From Prevotella melaninogenica (GTDB lineage Bacteria > Bacteroidota > Bacteroidia > Bacteroidales > Bacteroidaceae), in NCBI RefSeq assembly GCF_003609775.1, contig NZ_AP018049.1, positions 372,001 to 436,000 on the forward strand: 64,000 nucleotides of DNA, read 5' to 3'. Both the position numbers and the translations under genes were made by a program. The notes under the pieces were generated by a model, which was not told the origin of the DNA, made no database searches, and saw only the letters and a list, made by a program, of their open reading frames with translations. Shown one piece after another: positions 35,681 through 43,982 of this stretch; position 1 is the stretch's first letter; each line of letters begins with the position of its first letter.

Positions 35681-36928
35681 ATGAAAAAGCTTAAATCAAT
35701 TCTTTCAGCCATTGTTGTGATGGCTATGTTTACCGCTTGTGGAAACAATGGTGACGACCCAACACCGGGTCCTAATCCTACTCCTGGTAATAAGGACTTT
35801 CATGGAGTTGTCTTTGCAACGGGAATTACCAATCCAGAGGGTAATAGTGGTAATGTATATTTGCAAGCATTGCCAAGTTTCTTACCAGGAACATACGACA
35901 ATAAGAACGGTATTCCTTGCGGTTTTGGTTCTACGCCAATTGTAACAGAGTCGGGCAATGTCTACTCATTCCCTGATTATATGGGTAACACGAAGGCGGA
36001 GATAAATCGCTATAGAATTATGAACGATGGTACATGGAAGAAAGAAGGTGCATTGTCTATTCCTGCTGGTGCTGCAGCATGTAACATCGTAGAAGCAAGT
36101 AGTGAGAAGGCATACGTCAGTTTACAAGGTATTGGTTTTGTGATGGTATTCAACCCAACAACTATGACAAAGATTGCAGATATTGACCTTAATAATCTGA
36201 AACAGTCAGATACGAGGGTTGCACCAGCTGCAATGATTATTCGTGATGGTAAACTCTTTGTTGGACTGAACCAAATGAATGCTCAGTATATGCCAACACG
36301 TAATAACATTGAACTGGCTATGATTGATGTGAAGACTGATAAGGTTGAAAAGCATATCGTTAACACTACCTTGGGACTGTGCTTTGCCACACGCCCGATA
36401 GACCCGGGTTCCATTTTCATGGATGAGAACAAAGACATATATATCAACTGTATCGGTTCATTCGGTTTCATCCCAGGGCTCAATGGTGGTATTGTACGCA
36501 TAAAGAACGGTTCGACAGACATCGATCCTGACTACTATATCCGGCTTGACAAAACAGAGGTTGTAGGTCTGATGACTAAGTATGCCAACTTCCTGTCAAC
36601 GATATTCTACGCCGACAACGGGAAGGCTTACGCATATGCTAACTCATTTGGTCTTGATCCTAACGGACTGAAGAATCCTTATGTCAGCCTTACCAATATT
36701 CCAGTTGTTATCGACCTAAAGCAGAAGACGGTGGCTGTCATAAAGGGAATGGAAATTTCCAACCCGCAAGGAATAGCCATCGGCAGGCATAAAAACCTGA
36801 TTGTCTTTGGAAGTGCCAATAAGAAAGCGAATGGATTTTACACATATAACCCTGACACGAAAGAAGTGGCTGGTCCAGTCGTACAGGTGAAAGGAAATCC
36901 AAGCTTCTTCCATAGTTTTGCGAAGTAA
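35681..36928 (+). CDS. Beta-propeller-like surface lipoprotein (XusB/DUF4374-like)
   Basis: 415-residue lipoprotein. The lipobox FTAC is at about residue 20, followed by a Pro-rich tether (DPTPGPNPTPGN). The body reads as a repeated beta-propeller: GVVFATGITNPEGNSGNVYLQAL, TPIVTESGNVYSFPDYMGN, AYVSLQGIGFVMVFNP, KLFVGLNQM, IELAMIDVKTDKVEKH, NPQGIAIGRHKNLIVFGSANKKANGFYTYNPDTKEV. It lies 107 bases after the TonB receptor gene on the same strand. This arrangement and fold resemble XusB, the siderophore-binding lipoprotein of Bacteroides thetaiotaomicron (DUF4374 type). Odd: the last ~550 bases have higher GC and different codon choice (CGG, GGG, CCG) than the first part. The family call is by pattern, moderately sure. 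Confidence 0.7.
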   Translation: MKKLKSILSAIVVMAMFTACGNNGDDPTPGPNPTPGNKDFHGVVFATGITNPEGNSGNVYLQALPSFLPGTYDNKNGIPCGFGSTPIVTESGNVYSFPDYMGNTKAEINRYRIMNDGTWKKEGALSIPAGAAACNIVEASSEKAYVSLQGIGFVMVFNPTTMTKIADIDLNNLKQSDTRVAPAAMIIRDGKLFVGLNQMNAQYMPTRNNIELAMIDVKTDKVEKHIVNTTLGLCFATRPIDPGSIFMDENKDIYINCIGSFGFIPGLNGGIVRIKNGSTDIDPDYYIRLDKTEVVGLMTKYANFLSTIFYADNGKAYAYANSFGLDPNGLKNPYVSLTNIPVVIDLKQKTVAVIKGMEISNPQGIAIGRHKNLIVFGSANKKANGFYTYNPDTKEVAGPVVQVKGNPSFFHSFAK

Positions 36929-36933
36929 TTTAT

Positions 36934-37006
36934 CTTTGTACAATAGAAAAGAGGGTGTGTCAAAATTGATACATCCTCTTTTTATTTTGCTTTGTAATCA
37001 GATAAC
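36934..37006 (+). terminator. Terminator module, copy 1
   Basis: Left flank CTTTGTACAATAGAAAAGAGG; stem AAAGAGGGTGTGTCAA with TTGATACATCCTCTTT (36948-36982); right flank TATTTTGCTTTGTAATCAG... (36983-37006). The flanks recur around the stem at 37357-37387. Confidence 0.8.
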
Positions 37007-37242
37007 GGGACAGTAGATATTTAGTGTGGATACACATTTAGTTTGTGGAGCTACTTGGACATTTGTCGAAATTCAATTTGCTGTCACTGCTGTCATTTGT
37101 TGTATATGCTTAACTTGTTAGTTTACAGAGGAATAAACAAAGTGTTAAAAGTGACAGGAAATTGAAACAAAAATATTCTTGTAAGATATGTGTATGTACG
37201 ATGAAGTTAAGAATAGCACTATAATAAAATCTTTCCTGTCCG

Positions 37243-37270
37243 TTAAACTCCAATCGGTCATTAGACCACA
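37243..37270 (+). repeat. 28-bp dispersed repeat, copy 2
   Basis: TTAAACTC, then CAATCGGTCATTAGACCACA; matches the copy at 6467-6494 at about 25 of 28 positions. Confidence 0.6.
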
Positions 37271-37343
37271 ATATGTATCATTCTTATTACTCTGGTATTA
37301 GATCCTAAACATAGATAACTTGTTAATTCGTCAACTAACTTAG

Positions 37344-37412
37344 CCTTGTACAATAAAAAGGCAACCAACAAAAAGTTGATTGCCTTTATATTTTGCTTTG
37401 TAATCAGATAAC
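37344..37412 (-). terminator. Terminator module, copy 2 (mdh)
   Basis: Stem AAAGGCAACCAAC (37357-37369) with GTTGATTGCCTTT (37375-37387). Flanks CCTTGTACAATA on the left and TATTTTGCTTTGTAATCAG... (37389-37412) on the right are near-identical to copy 1, while the stem sequence is different. It can serve the minus-strand mdh gene. Confidence 0.75.
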
Positions 37413-37446
37413 TCGTCAACTTGTCAACTTGTTAACTCGTCAACTA
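37407..37446 (+). repeat. AACTCGT/AACTTGT short tandem repeat
   Basis: Units AACTCGTC, AACTTGTC, AACTTGTT, AACTCGTC, AACTATC run in tandem just beyond the mdh stop. Similar to the reverse complement of 11889-11940. Confidence 0.55.
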
Positions 37447-37448
37447 TC

Positions 37449-38441
37449 TTACAAATTCGCGTTGTCGTTCTTCCATTCAGCAACAGCTGGGATGATGTCG
37501 AGACCAATGATCTCGTCACGCATCTTGCAGAGGTGCTCGTAAGAAGCCTGAAGAGAAGCCATCTCCTCTGGAGTACCTGTTGGCTCAGTGTAGTGAACAC
37601 CAGTCGCGTCGATAGTAGTAGGCATAGCCATCATAACGTTCTTGAAACCGAGCTTCTCGTCGTTAACGTAGCAACCTGCTGGCAAGGTGAACTTCTCACC
37701 GCCCATAGCAGCCTCAATCATCTTAACAGCATTGTAAGCTGGACTCTGGAAGGAGCTACGGCCACGAAGCTTGATAATGTTTGAACCACCCTGTACTGTG
37801 TGGTGCTTAATCTCTTCCCAACGCTCTGCAGAAAGACCCATCTCAGACAATGGCTTGCCATCAATCTTAACCTTAGAAGCGAATACAGCCATCTGCTCAC
37901 CATGACCACCGTAGGTGTGTGCACCAGTAACCTTATCCTGCTGTACGCCAAACTCGTGAGCCAATGCCTGCTGCAAACGAGTAGAGTCAAGAGCAGCGAG
38001 TGATGTGAGCTGGTTAGCCTTCAAACCAGAGTGGATGAGAGCTGTCAATGCTGTAACGTCAGCTGGGTTGAAGATAACAACAACGTGCTTAACGTCTGGG
38101 CAGTACTTCTTGATGTTCTCACCGAAGTCAGCTGCAATCTGGCAGTTACCCTTCAACAAGTCCTCACGTGTCATACCTTCCTTACGTGGAGCACCACCAG
38201 AAGAGATGATGTACTTAGCACCAGTGAATGCCTCTGCTGCGTCAACGGTGTAAGAGAGGTTAGCACCTGGGAAAGCACACTGCTCCATTTCGTCGAATAC
38301 ACCATGTACACCTGGCTCATAGATATCGTACAGACAGATGTTAGGAGTAAGACCGAGTGTGAGAACGGTCTGAACCATGTTAGAACCAATCATACCGCCT
38401 GCACCGACGATAACGAGCTTTTCGTTTGTTAAATAATTCAT
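37449..38441 (-). CDS. mdh: Malate dehydrogenase (NAD-dependent)
   Basis: 330 residues from the ATG at 38441. The frame extends 19 codons upstream, but the LDH/MDH fold starts properly at MNYLTNEKLVIVGAGGMIG. NAD-binding Rossmann motif GAGGMIGSNMVQT at about residues 12-24; IISSGGAPRKEGMTREDLLKGN near 80 carries the substrate-loop arginines; the active-site His lies in GAHTYGGHGEQMAVF near 180. The C-terminal half is the catalytic domain. It interconverts malate and oxaloacetate; in anaerobic Bacteroidales this feeds the succinate pathway. The minus-strand -7 element at 38488-38495 reads TATCTTTG. It is monocistronic, with terminator module copy 2 downstream. Confidence 0.93.
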   Translation of the reverse strand: MNYLTNEKLVIVGAGGMIGSNMVQTVLTLGLTPNICLYDIYEPGVHGVFDEMEQCAFPGANLSYTVDAAEAFTGAKYIISSGGAPRKEGMTREDLLKGNCQIAADFGENIKKYCPDVKHVVVIFNPADVTALTALIHSGLKANQLTSLAALDSTRLQQALAHEFGVQQDKVTGAHTYGGHGEQMAVFASKVKIDGKPLSEMGLSAERWEEIKHHTVQGGSNIIKLRGRSSFQSPAYNAVKMIEAAMGGEKFTLPAGCYVNDEKLGFKNVMMAMPTTIDATGVHYTEPTGTPEEMASLQASYEHLCKMRDEIIGLDIIPAVAEWKNDNANL

Positions 38442-38741
38442 AATAGATATATAATTAAAAGTTAAATTCCCTTTTTTATCGATACGGCAAAGATACAAAA
38501 AAAATGACCATGCGAGAAAGATATTTTAGAATAAATGTGTTATTTATTATAAAAAGTAGAGGCTTTGCAAAGTCTGTCTATCAAATCGATTAATTCTTAG
38601 TCGGCTTGTCTTGGCGGTTCTGATTTATTTGTTTAACTTAGCAGCGAAAACGAAGGAACTTTTACAAAGGATAGGAGGTTTTGTAGAAGATAGTCGTAAT
38701 GTAGATAAACTTTCTTATCATTGAACCTTAAAAACAACGAT
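38442..38741. promoter_or_regulatory. Divergent mdh / aminopeptidase P region
   Basis: CAAAGATA at 38488-38495 is TATCTTTG on the minus strand, the -7 box for mdh about 47 bases upstream of its start. No matching -33 is clear. The rest of the 300 bp shows no gene or strong structure. Confidence 0.5.
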
Positions 38742-40529
38742 ATGATACATACAATTAATGAGCGTGTTGCAAAATTACGCTCGTGGATGAAAGAGAATGG
38801 GTTTACTGCTTTTGTTTTCCCAAGTAGTGATCCCCATAATAGTGAATATGTAGCTGATTATTGGAAGAGTCGTGAATGGATTTCAGGCTTCAGTGGTTCT
38901 GCGGGAACAGCAGTTGTTACGTTAGAGCATGCTGCGCTATGGACAGATTCACGTTATTTTATTGCAGCTGAGAAGGAGTTGAACGGTACTGGCTTTCAGC
39001 TAATGAAGCTTCGTGTGGAGGGAACTCCGTCTGTGTCAGAATGGCTTGCAAGTGAACTGTCTACTTATGAAAAGGCTGTGGTTGGACTGGATGGGAATGT
39101 AAACTCTTTTGCAGAGGTTGCTGCGATGGAACAAGAGTTGGCGACAAAAGGGAACATTACTGTGCGAACAGATGCCGACCCTATGGCTGAACTTTGGACG
39201 GACAGACCTGTAATCCCTGATAATGAGGTACAGCTTCATCCGTTAGAATATTCTGGAGAGTTAACGTCAAGTAAGATAAGTAGGGTTCGTAAGTACCTTT
39301 CAGAATATGGTGCTGATGGATTATTGGTAACTGCACTCGATGAAATAGCATGGGTTTTAAACTTGCGTGGAAGTGATGTACATTGTAATCCTGTTTTTGT
39401 ATCTTACCTCTTGATTTCTCCTGAGAAAGTTACCTTATATATAAATAATGTAAAACTTTCGGCAGAGGTTAATGCTTACCTTGCTTCAGAAAAGATAGAT
39501 GTTGAGGCATACGAAGCAGTCGTGGAGGGACTTCGTTCTTATACGGGTAAATCGCTGTTAGTAGATATGACTTCTACAAACTATTCATTGGCTACAGCGG
39601 TACCTTTCGAGAAAGTATGCTCAGGGGTTTCACCAATTGTTAGTATGAAGGCTGTAAAGAATAAAGTAGAACAAGACGGCTTTCGTGCTGCAATGTTGCG
39701 TGATGGTGTAGCAGTGGTAAAATTCCTTGCTTGGCTGAAATCTGCTGTTGAGGCTGGGGGACAGACGGAAATCTCACTTGATGAGCGTTTGACGGCTCTA
39801 CGTGCTGAACAACCAAAGTTTAAGGGTATTTCTTTTGATACAATAGTGGGCTATGAAGCACATGGAGCTATTGTTCATTATGAAGCTACGCCAGAGACGG
39901 ATATTCCTGTTGAACCTCATGGTTTAGTTCTCATAGATAGTGGTGCGCAATATTTAGACGGTACAACAGATATTACACGAACCATTGCTTTAGGCGAACT
40001 GACAGAGGAACAGCGTCGAGTTTATACTTTGGTGTTGAAGGGACATATTCAACTTGATATATGCCGTTTCCCTGCAGGTGCGTGTGGCTCACAGATTGAC
40101 GCTCTTGCACGTGCACCGATGTGGCGTGAAGGTTATAATTATATGCATGGAACAGGACATGGAGTAGGGAGCTATCTAAATGTACATGAAGGTCCTCATC
40201 AGATTCGTATGGAATGGCGTTCTGCGCCACTTCAAGCAGGAATGACAGTTACTAATGAGCCGGGTATTTATTTGGAAGGAAAGTTTGGAGTGCGTATAGA
40301 AAATACATTGTTGATAGTTCCTGCTGAAACAACAGCCTTTGGTGATTTTCTCAAGTTTGAAACACTTACGCTTGCTCCGATAGATACAACTCCGATTGTA
40401 TTTGAAATGTTGAGTGCTGAGGAGCGTGAATGGCTCAATAGATACCATCAACGTGTTTATGAAAGCCTATCGCCTCATTTGACAGAGGGTGAAAAAGAGT
40501 GGCTAAGAGTGGAAACGTTACCAATTTAA
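38742..40529 (+). CDS. pepP: Aminopeptidase P family (Xaa-Pro aminopeptidase)
   Basis: 595 residues from the ATG at 38742; a TTG 21 bases earlier is in frame but weak. Three-domain aminopeptidase P of the long (about 600-residue) type: two creatinase-like N-terminal domains (TAFVFPSSDPHNSEYVADYWKSREWISGFSGSAGTAVV at the start) and a C-terminal pita-bread metallopeptidase. Metal ligands are visible: Asp in LIDSGAQYLDGTTDITRT (near 400), His in MHGTGHGVGSYLNVHEGPHQIR (near 470), Glu in TNEPGIYLEGKFGVRIENTLL (near 510). It removes N-terminal residues preceding proline in the cytosol, useful in a peptide-fermenting organism. It is monocistronic. Confidence 0.94.
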   Translation: MIHTINERVAKLRSWMKENGFTAFVFPSSDPHNSEYVADYWKSREWISGFSGSAGTAVVTLEHAALWTDSRYFIAAEKELNGTGFQLMKLRVEGTPSVSEWLASELSTYEKAVVGLDGNVNSFAEVAAMEQELATKGNITVRTDADPMAELWTDRPVIPDNEVQLHPLEYSGELTSSKISRVRKYLSEYGADGLLVTALDEIAWVLNLRGSDVHCNPVFVSYLLISPEKVTLYINNVKLSAEVNAYLASEKIDVEAYEAVVEGLRSYTGKSLLVDMTSTNYSLATAVPFEKVCSGVSPIVSMKAVKNKVEQDGFRAAMLRDGVAVVKFLAWLKSAVEAGGQTEISLDERLTALRAEQPKFKGISFDTIVGYEAHGAIVHYEATPETDIPVEPHGLVLIDSGAQYLDGTTDITRTIALGELTEEQRRVYTLVLKGHIQLDICRFPAGACGSQIDALARAPMWREGYNYMHGTGHGVGSYLNVHEGPHQIRMEWRSAPLQAGMTVTNEPGIYLEGKFGVRIENTLLIVPAETTAFGDFLKFETLTLAPIDTTPIVFEMLSAEEREWLNRYHQRVYESLSPHLTEGEKEWLRVETLPI

Positions 40530-40555
40530 CGCTTGTGTAATATCGCTTAGGGCAT

Positions 40556-40627
40556 GATGTTAAGCAACCTTTGAAAAGAAGCGTGAAGGCTCTAAACAGC
40601 ATGTTCTGAGCTGTAATAATGTCTTTT
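40556..40627. repeat. Candidate degenerate 22-bp-period array G
   Basis: GATGTT (40556), GAAGCG (40578), CATGTT (40600) and TCTTTT (40622) fall at exactly 22-bp steps, with TTGAAAA and GAAGGCTC-like spacer text. The match to arrays A-E is weak, so this is a candidate only. It is in the gap between pepP and rpsU. Confidence 0.35.
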
Positions 40628-40674
40628 CTAAAAGCCTTTTTAATCGATAAGAAAGTAGGAAAAAACCACAAATG

Positions 40675-40706
40675 TTTGGAAGTTAGGAGAATAAAGTGTA
40701 ACTTTG
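40675..40706 (+). promoter_or_regulatory. Promoter of rpsU
   Basis: TTTG at 40675-40678, 20 bases, then TAACTTTG at 40699-40706: full consensus, about 68 bases upstream of rpsU. Confidence 0.85.
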
Positions 40707-40773
40707 CAGGCGCAAAAGTGGTGTCATGCCCTTTCGCATACGTTTAATTAATAAATAATTTAAAACAAAAAGC

Positions 40774-40965
40774 ATGATTATTGTACCAGTAAAGGACGGT
40801 GAGAACATCGAGCGCGCGCTCAAGAAGTTCAAGAGAAAGTTTGAGAAGACAGGTGTTGTTAAGGAGCTCCGTGCTCGTCAGCAGTTTGATAAGCCATCTG
40901 TTAAGAAGCGCCTGAAGATGGAACGTGCCGTTTACGTACAGCAGCTTCGCGACGCAGAAGAGTAA
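40774..40965 (+). CDS. rpsU: Small ribosomal subunit protein bS21
   Basis: 63 residues, very basic. The N-terminus MIIVPVKDGENIERALKKFKRKFEKTG matches S21, followed by RARQQFDKPSVKKRLKMERAVYVQQLRDAEE. bS21 binds the platform of the 30S subunit near the anti-Shine-Dalgarno region and takes part in initiation. In Bacteroidetes, whose ribosomes hide the anti-Shine-Dalgarno sequence, S21 is reported to be part of that occlusion. It has its own consensus promoter; xerC follows 77 bases later. Confidence 0.97.
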   Translation: MIIVPVKDGENIERALKKFKRKFEKTGVVKELRARQQFDKPSVKKRLKMERAVYVQQLRDAEE

Positions 40966-41042
40966 AATCTTCTTTAAAAATTTGGCGGTTTGGATTAATT
41001 TCCGTAAATTCGTTGCCATATAAATGATTTGACAATGTGCCG

Positions 41043-41921
41043 ATGATAGAGAAGTTCTTAGATTACATAAAGTTTGAAAGGAATTATTCCCCGATGACGG
41101 TAATCAACTATCGAAAGGACTTGATAGAGTTCGAACGGTTTTATAAAGAACTTGATTGTCAGCTCTCTTGGGAGTCTGTAGACTCTGATGTTGTCAGAAA
41201 CTGGATGGAGTACATGATGGACAGAGGTAACTCTGCTTCATCAGTCAATAGAAGACTCAGTGCGCTGAGATCTTTTTATAGATTTGCACTCCGCCGTAAA
41301 CTTATTGAGAAAGACCCTGCTCATGGTCTTCAAGGTCCTAAAAAGCAAAAGCCGCTTCCTCAATTCCTTAAGGAGTCGGAGATGGAAAGTTTGCTGGATT
41401 CGAAGATGTGGGGAGATAGTTATAAGGATGTGCTTGAACGTACAATAATTATAACGTTCTACGTAACGGGTATTCGTTTGTCAGAATTGATAGGTCTTGA
41501 TGATAAAGATATTGACAATATCACTTGTGAAATTAAAGTAACAGGTAAGAGAAATAAGCAACGAATTATTCCCTTTGGTAAGGAACTCGCTAATGTGTTT
41601 GCTCAGTACCTGCAGGTACGTAACACAACAGTAAAAGGTGATTCCACACCCTTCTTTCAAACAAAGAAAGGCAAAAGGATGACAACTACACAGGTAAGAA
41701 ATTTGGTAAAGAAGAATCTGTCAAAAGTGTCAACGTTAAAAAAACGTTCACCGCACGTTCTTCGCCATACGTTTGCCACGGCAATGCTCAATCATGAGGC
41801 AGGACTGGAAAGTGTAAAAAAACTGCTTGGTCATGAGAGTCTGTCAACGACAGAGATTTATACTCATACGACCTTTGAACAGTTGAAGAAAGTCTATAAA
41901 AATGCCCATCCAAGGGCTTAA
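41043..41921 (+). CDS. xerC: Tyrosine recombinase XerC/XerD-like
   Basis: 292 residues from the ATG at 41043 (MIEKFLDYIKFERNYS); a GTG six bases earlier is in frame. N-terminal SAM-like core-binding domain (residues about 1-90: SPMTVINYRKDLIEFERFY, SASSVNRRLSALRSFYRFA), then the catalytic domain with Arg in YVTGIRLSELIGL near 147, His-x-x-Arg in SPHVLRHTFATAMLNHEAG near 240, His in LLGHESLSTTEIYTH near 262 and the nucleophile Tyr in IYTHTTFEQLKKVY. All catalytic residues are present. Length and position in a housekeeping block fit chromosome-dimer resolution at dif rather than an integrase. XerC and XerD cannot be separated from sequence alone. Confidence 0.92.
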   Translation: MIEKFLDYIKFERNYSPMTVINYRKDLIEFERFYKELDCQLSWESVDSDVVRNWMEYMMDRGNSASSVNRRLSALRSFYRFALRRKLIEKDPAHGLQGPKKQKPLPQFLKESEMESLLDSKMWGDSYKDVLERTIIITFYVTGIRLSELIGLDDKDIDNITCEIKVTGKRNKQRIIPFGKELANVFAQYLQVRNTTVKGDSTPFFQTKKGKRMTTTQVRNLVKKNLSKVSTLKKRSPHVLRHTFATAMLNHEAGLESVKKLLGHESLSTTEIYTHTTFEQLKKVYKNAHPRA

Positions 41922-41943
41922 CCTTTTAAAAACGGAGGTACCT

Positions 41944-42243
41944 ATGGAAATTAAGATCCAGTCGATACATTTCGACACAACCGAGAAGTTACAGGCCTTT
42001 ATTACCAAGAAGGCTGAAAAATTAGAAAAGTCTTACGAAGACATTCAGAAAGTAGAGGTGCAATTGAAGGTTGAGAAGCCTGCTACAGCATTAAATAAAA
42101 CCACAAGTTTATCAGTAGTAGTTCCTGGTAATACTTTGTATGTGGAAAAAACATGCGATACTTTTGAAGAAGGTATTGATCAGTGTTTAGATGCAATGAA
42201 GGTTCAGCTCACCAAGTTTAAGGAAAAACAAAGAAAGCATTAA
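41944..42243 (+). CDS. hpf: Ribosome hibernation-promoting factor HPF/RaiA
   Basis: 99 residues from the ATG at 41944, preceded by a clear GGAGGT (41934-41939), which is notable because strong Shine-Dalgarno sites are rare here. The beta-alpha-beta-beta-beta-alpha fold of short HPF is visible: IKIQSIHFDTTEKLQAFITKKAEKLEK, VEVQLKVEKPATALNKTTSLSVVVPGNTLYVEKTCDTFEEGIDQCLDAMKVQL. It binds the 30S decoding region and inactivates ribosomes in stationary phase. It lies between xerC and the tRNA cluster, 22 bases after xerC, so the two are probably cotranscribed. Confidence 0.9.
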   Translation: MEIKIQSIHFDTTEKLQAFITKKAEKLEKSYEDIQKVEVQLKVEKPATALNKTTSLSVVVPGNTLYVEKTCDTFEEGIDQCLDAMKVQLTKFKEKQRKH

Positions 42244-42259
42244 AAAATCTCTGAAATAT

Positions 42260-42290
42260 TTTGGAGATTAAAATAAAAGTCTTACCTTTG
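42260..42290 (+). promoter_or_regulatory. Promoter of the tRNA-tuf transcription unit
   Basis: TTTG at 42260-42263, exactly 19 bases, then TACCTTTG at 42283-42290: a perfect consensus promoter about 40 bases upstream of the first tRNA. It probably drives all four tRNAs and tuf. Confidence 0.85.
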
Positions 42291-42330
42291 CAGCCGTTTT
42301 ACGACAAGTAGCCTTCGGCTGCAAAGTAAT

Positions 42331-42404
42331 GCCTCTTTAGCTCAGTTGGCCAGAGCACGTGATTTGTAATCTCGGGGTCGTTGGTTCGAATCCGACAAGA
42401 GGCT
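42331..42404 (+). tRNA. tRNA-Thr (UGU)
   Basis: Cloverleaf with acceptor stem GCCTCTT / AAGAGGC. D-arm GCTCAGTTGGCCAGAGC, anticodon loop with TGT, and T-arm with GGTTCGAATCC. CCA is not encoded. First tRNA of a cluster of four upstream of tuf. Confidence 0.95.
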
Positions 42405-42433
42405 CTCCTTGAAAGGGGGATACATTTGCTGAC

Positions 42434-42515
42434 GGGTAGTTTCCAGAGTGGCCAAATGGGGCAGACTGTAAATCTGCTGCTTCTAGCTTCGGTGGTTCGA
42501 ATCCATCACTACCCA
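42434..42515 (+). tRNA. tRNA-Tyr (GUA)
   Basis: Acceptor stem GGGTAGT / ACTACCC, anticodon GTA in GACTGTAAATC, a long variable arm (GCTTCTAGCTTC) as expected for a class II tRNA-Tyr, and T-loop GGTTCGAATCC. Confidence 0.95.
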
Positions 42516-42533
42516 CTTCAGAAAATGTAATTT

Positions 42534-42606
42534 GCGGAAATAGCTCAGTTGATAGAGCACTAGCCTTCCAAGCTGGGGGTCGCGGGTTTGAGCCCCGTTT
42601 TCCGCT
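42534..42606 (+). tRNA. tRNA-Gly (UCC)
   Basis: Acceptor stem GCGGAAA / TTTCCGC, D-arm GCTCAGTTGATAGAGC, anticodon TCC in CTTCCAA, and T-arm CGGGTTTGAGCCCCG. Confidence 0.95.
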
Positions 42607-42618
42607 CTCTATGGTTTT

Positions 42619-42690
<72 letters not shown>

Positions 42691-42762
42691 CTGCTATTAT
42701 TGTTATTAATTAGTGTAACTAAAAGCACAGATTATTCATTTAATATTAAATAAGAAAAAGCT

Positions 42763-43959
42763 ATGGCTAAAGAAGAATTCGTGCGCACCAAACCGCATGT
42801 AAACATTGGTACTATCGGTCACGTTGACCACGGTAAGACCACTCTTACTGCAGCAATCTCAAAGGTTCTTCATGAGAAGGGCTTCGGTTCAGAGGAAGTT
42901 AAGTCTTTCGATCAGATTGATAATGCTCCTGAGGAGAAAGAGCGTGGTATTACCATTAACTCTGCACACATCGAGTACGAAACAGCTAACCGTCACTACG
43001 CACACGTAGACTGTCCTGGTCACGCCGACTATGTAAAGAACATGGTAACTGGTGCTGCTCAGATGGATGGTGCTATCTTGGTTGTAGCTGCTACTGATGG
43101 TCCTATGCCTCAGACTCGTGAGCACGTTTTGCTCGCTCGTCAGGTAAACGTACCACGCTTGGTTGTATTCTTGAACAAGTGTGATATGGTTGATGATGCT
43201 GAGATGCTTGATCTCGTTGAGATGGAGGTTCGTGAGATCCTCGAGCAGTACGGTTATGAGGAGGATACTCCTATCATTCGTGGTTCTGCACTCGGTGCTT
43301 TGAACGGTGTTGAGAAGTGGGTAGACTCTGTAATGGAACTCATGGATACTGTTGATACTTGGATTGAAGAGCCAGAGCGTGAGATTGACAAGCCATTCTT
43401 GATGCCTGTTGAGGACGTATTCTCTATTACAGGTCGTGGTACTGTAGCTACTGGTCGTATCGAGACTGGTATCTGTAAGGTAGGTGATGAGGTTCAGTTG
43501 CTCGGTCTCGGTGAGGACAAGAAGTCTGTTATCACTGGTGTTGAGATGTTCCGTAAGAACCTTCCAACAGGTCAGGCTGGTGACAATGTAGGTCTCCTCC
43601 TCCGTGGTATCGATAAGGCTGAGGTTAAGCGTGGTATGGTAGTTGTGCACCCAGGTGCTATTACTCCTCACGATCACTTCAAGGCATCTATCTATGTATT
43701 GAAGAAGGAAGAGGGTGGTCGTCATACTCCATTCGGTAACAAGTATCGTCCACAGTTCTACCTCCGTACAATGGACTGTACAGGTGAAATTCACCTCCCA
43801 GAGGGCGTTGAGATGGTTATGCCAGGTGACAACGTTGAGATTGAGGTTGAGTTGATTTACAAGGTTGCTCTGAACGAGGGTCTTCGTTTCGCTATCCGTG
43901 AGGGTGGTCGTACAGTAGGTTCTGGTCAGATCACAGAGATCCTTGAGGACGTTAAGTAA
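42763..43959 (+). CDS. tuf: Elongation factor Tu
   Basis: 398 residues, standard length. GTP-binding motifs: [10 protein letters not shown] at about residues 19-28, DCPGHADY near 82 and NKCDM near 137. The effector region [14 protein letters not shown] is present. Domains II and III are full length ([13 protein letters not shown], then [12 protein letters not shown]). EF-Tu carries aminoacyl-tRNA to the ribosome and is very highly expressed. It is transcribed after four tRNA genes from the consensus promoter at 42260-42290, a common bacterial arrangement, and tRNA-Trp, secE and nusG follow. Confidence 0.99.
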   Translation: MAKEEFVRTKPHVNIGTIGHVDHGKTTLTAAISKVLHEKGFGSEEVKSFDQIDNAPEEKERGITINSAHIEYETANRHYAHVDCPGHADYVKNMVTGAAQMDGAILVVAATDGPMPQTREHVLLARQVNVPRLVVFLNKCDMVDDAEMLDLVEMEVREILEQYGYEEDTPIIRGSALGALNGVEKWVDSVMELMDTVDTWIEEPEREIDKPFLMPVEDVFSITGRGTVATGRIETGICKVGDEVQLLGLGEDKKSVITGVEMFRKNLPTGQAGDNVGLLLRGIDKAEVKRGMVVVHPGAITPHDHFKASIYVLKKEEGGRHTPFGNKYRPQFYLRTMDCTGEIHLPEGVEMVMPGDNVEIEVELIYKVALNEGLRFAIREGGRTVGSGQITEILEDVK

Positions 43960-43982
43960 TCGATAATTAAGATTACACTATA

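Larger units (their letters stand above)
36929..37448. other. 520-bp convergent intergenic region with two related terminator modules
   Basis: Carries the terminator of the propeller lipoprotein (36948-36982), the mdh terminator (37357-37387), conserved flanks duplicated around both, a 28-bp dispersed repeat (37243-37270) and an AACTCGT/AACTTGT tandem stretch (37407-37446). No supportable gene. Confidence 0.6.

Noticed and set aside
42889..43794. Long antisense frame within tuf
   Set aside because: A 301-codon shadow caused by the strong codon bias of tuf; no homology pattern or start context.
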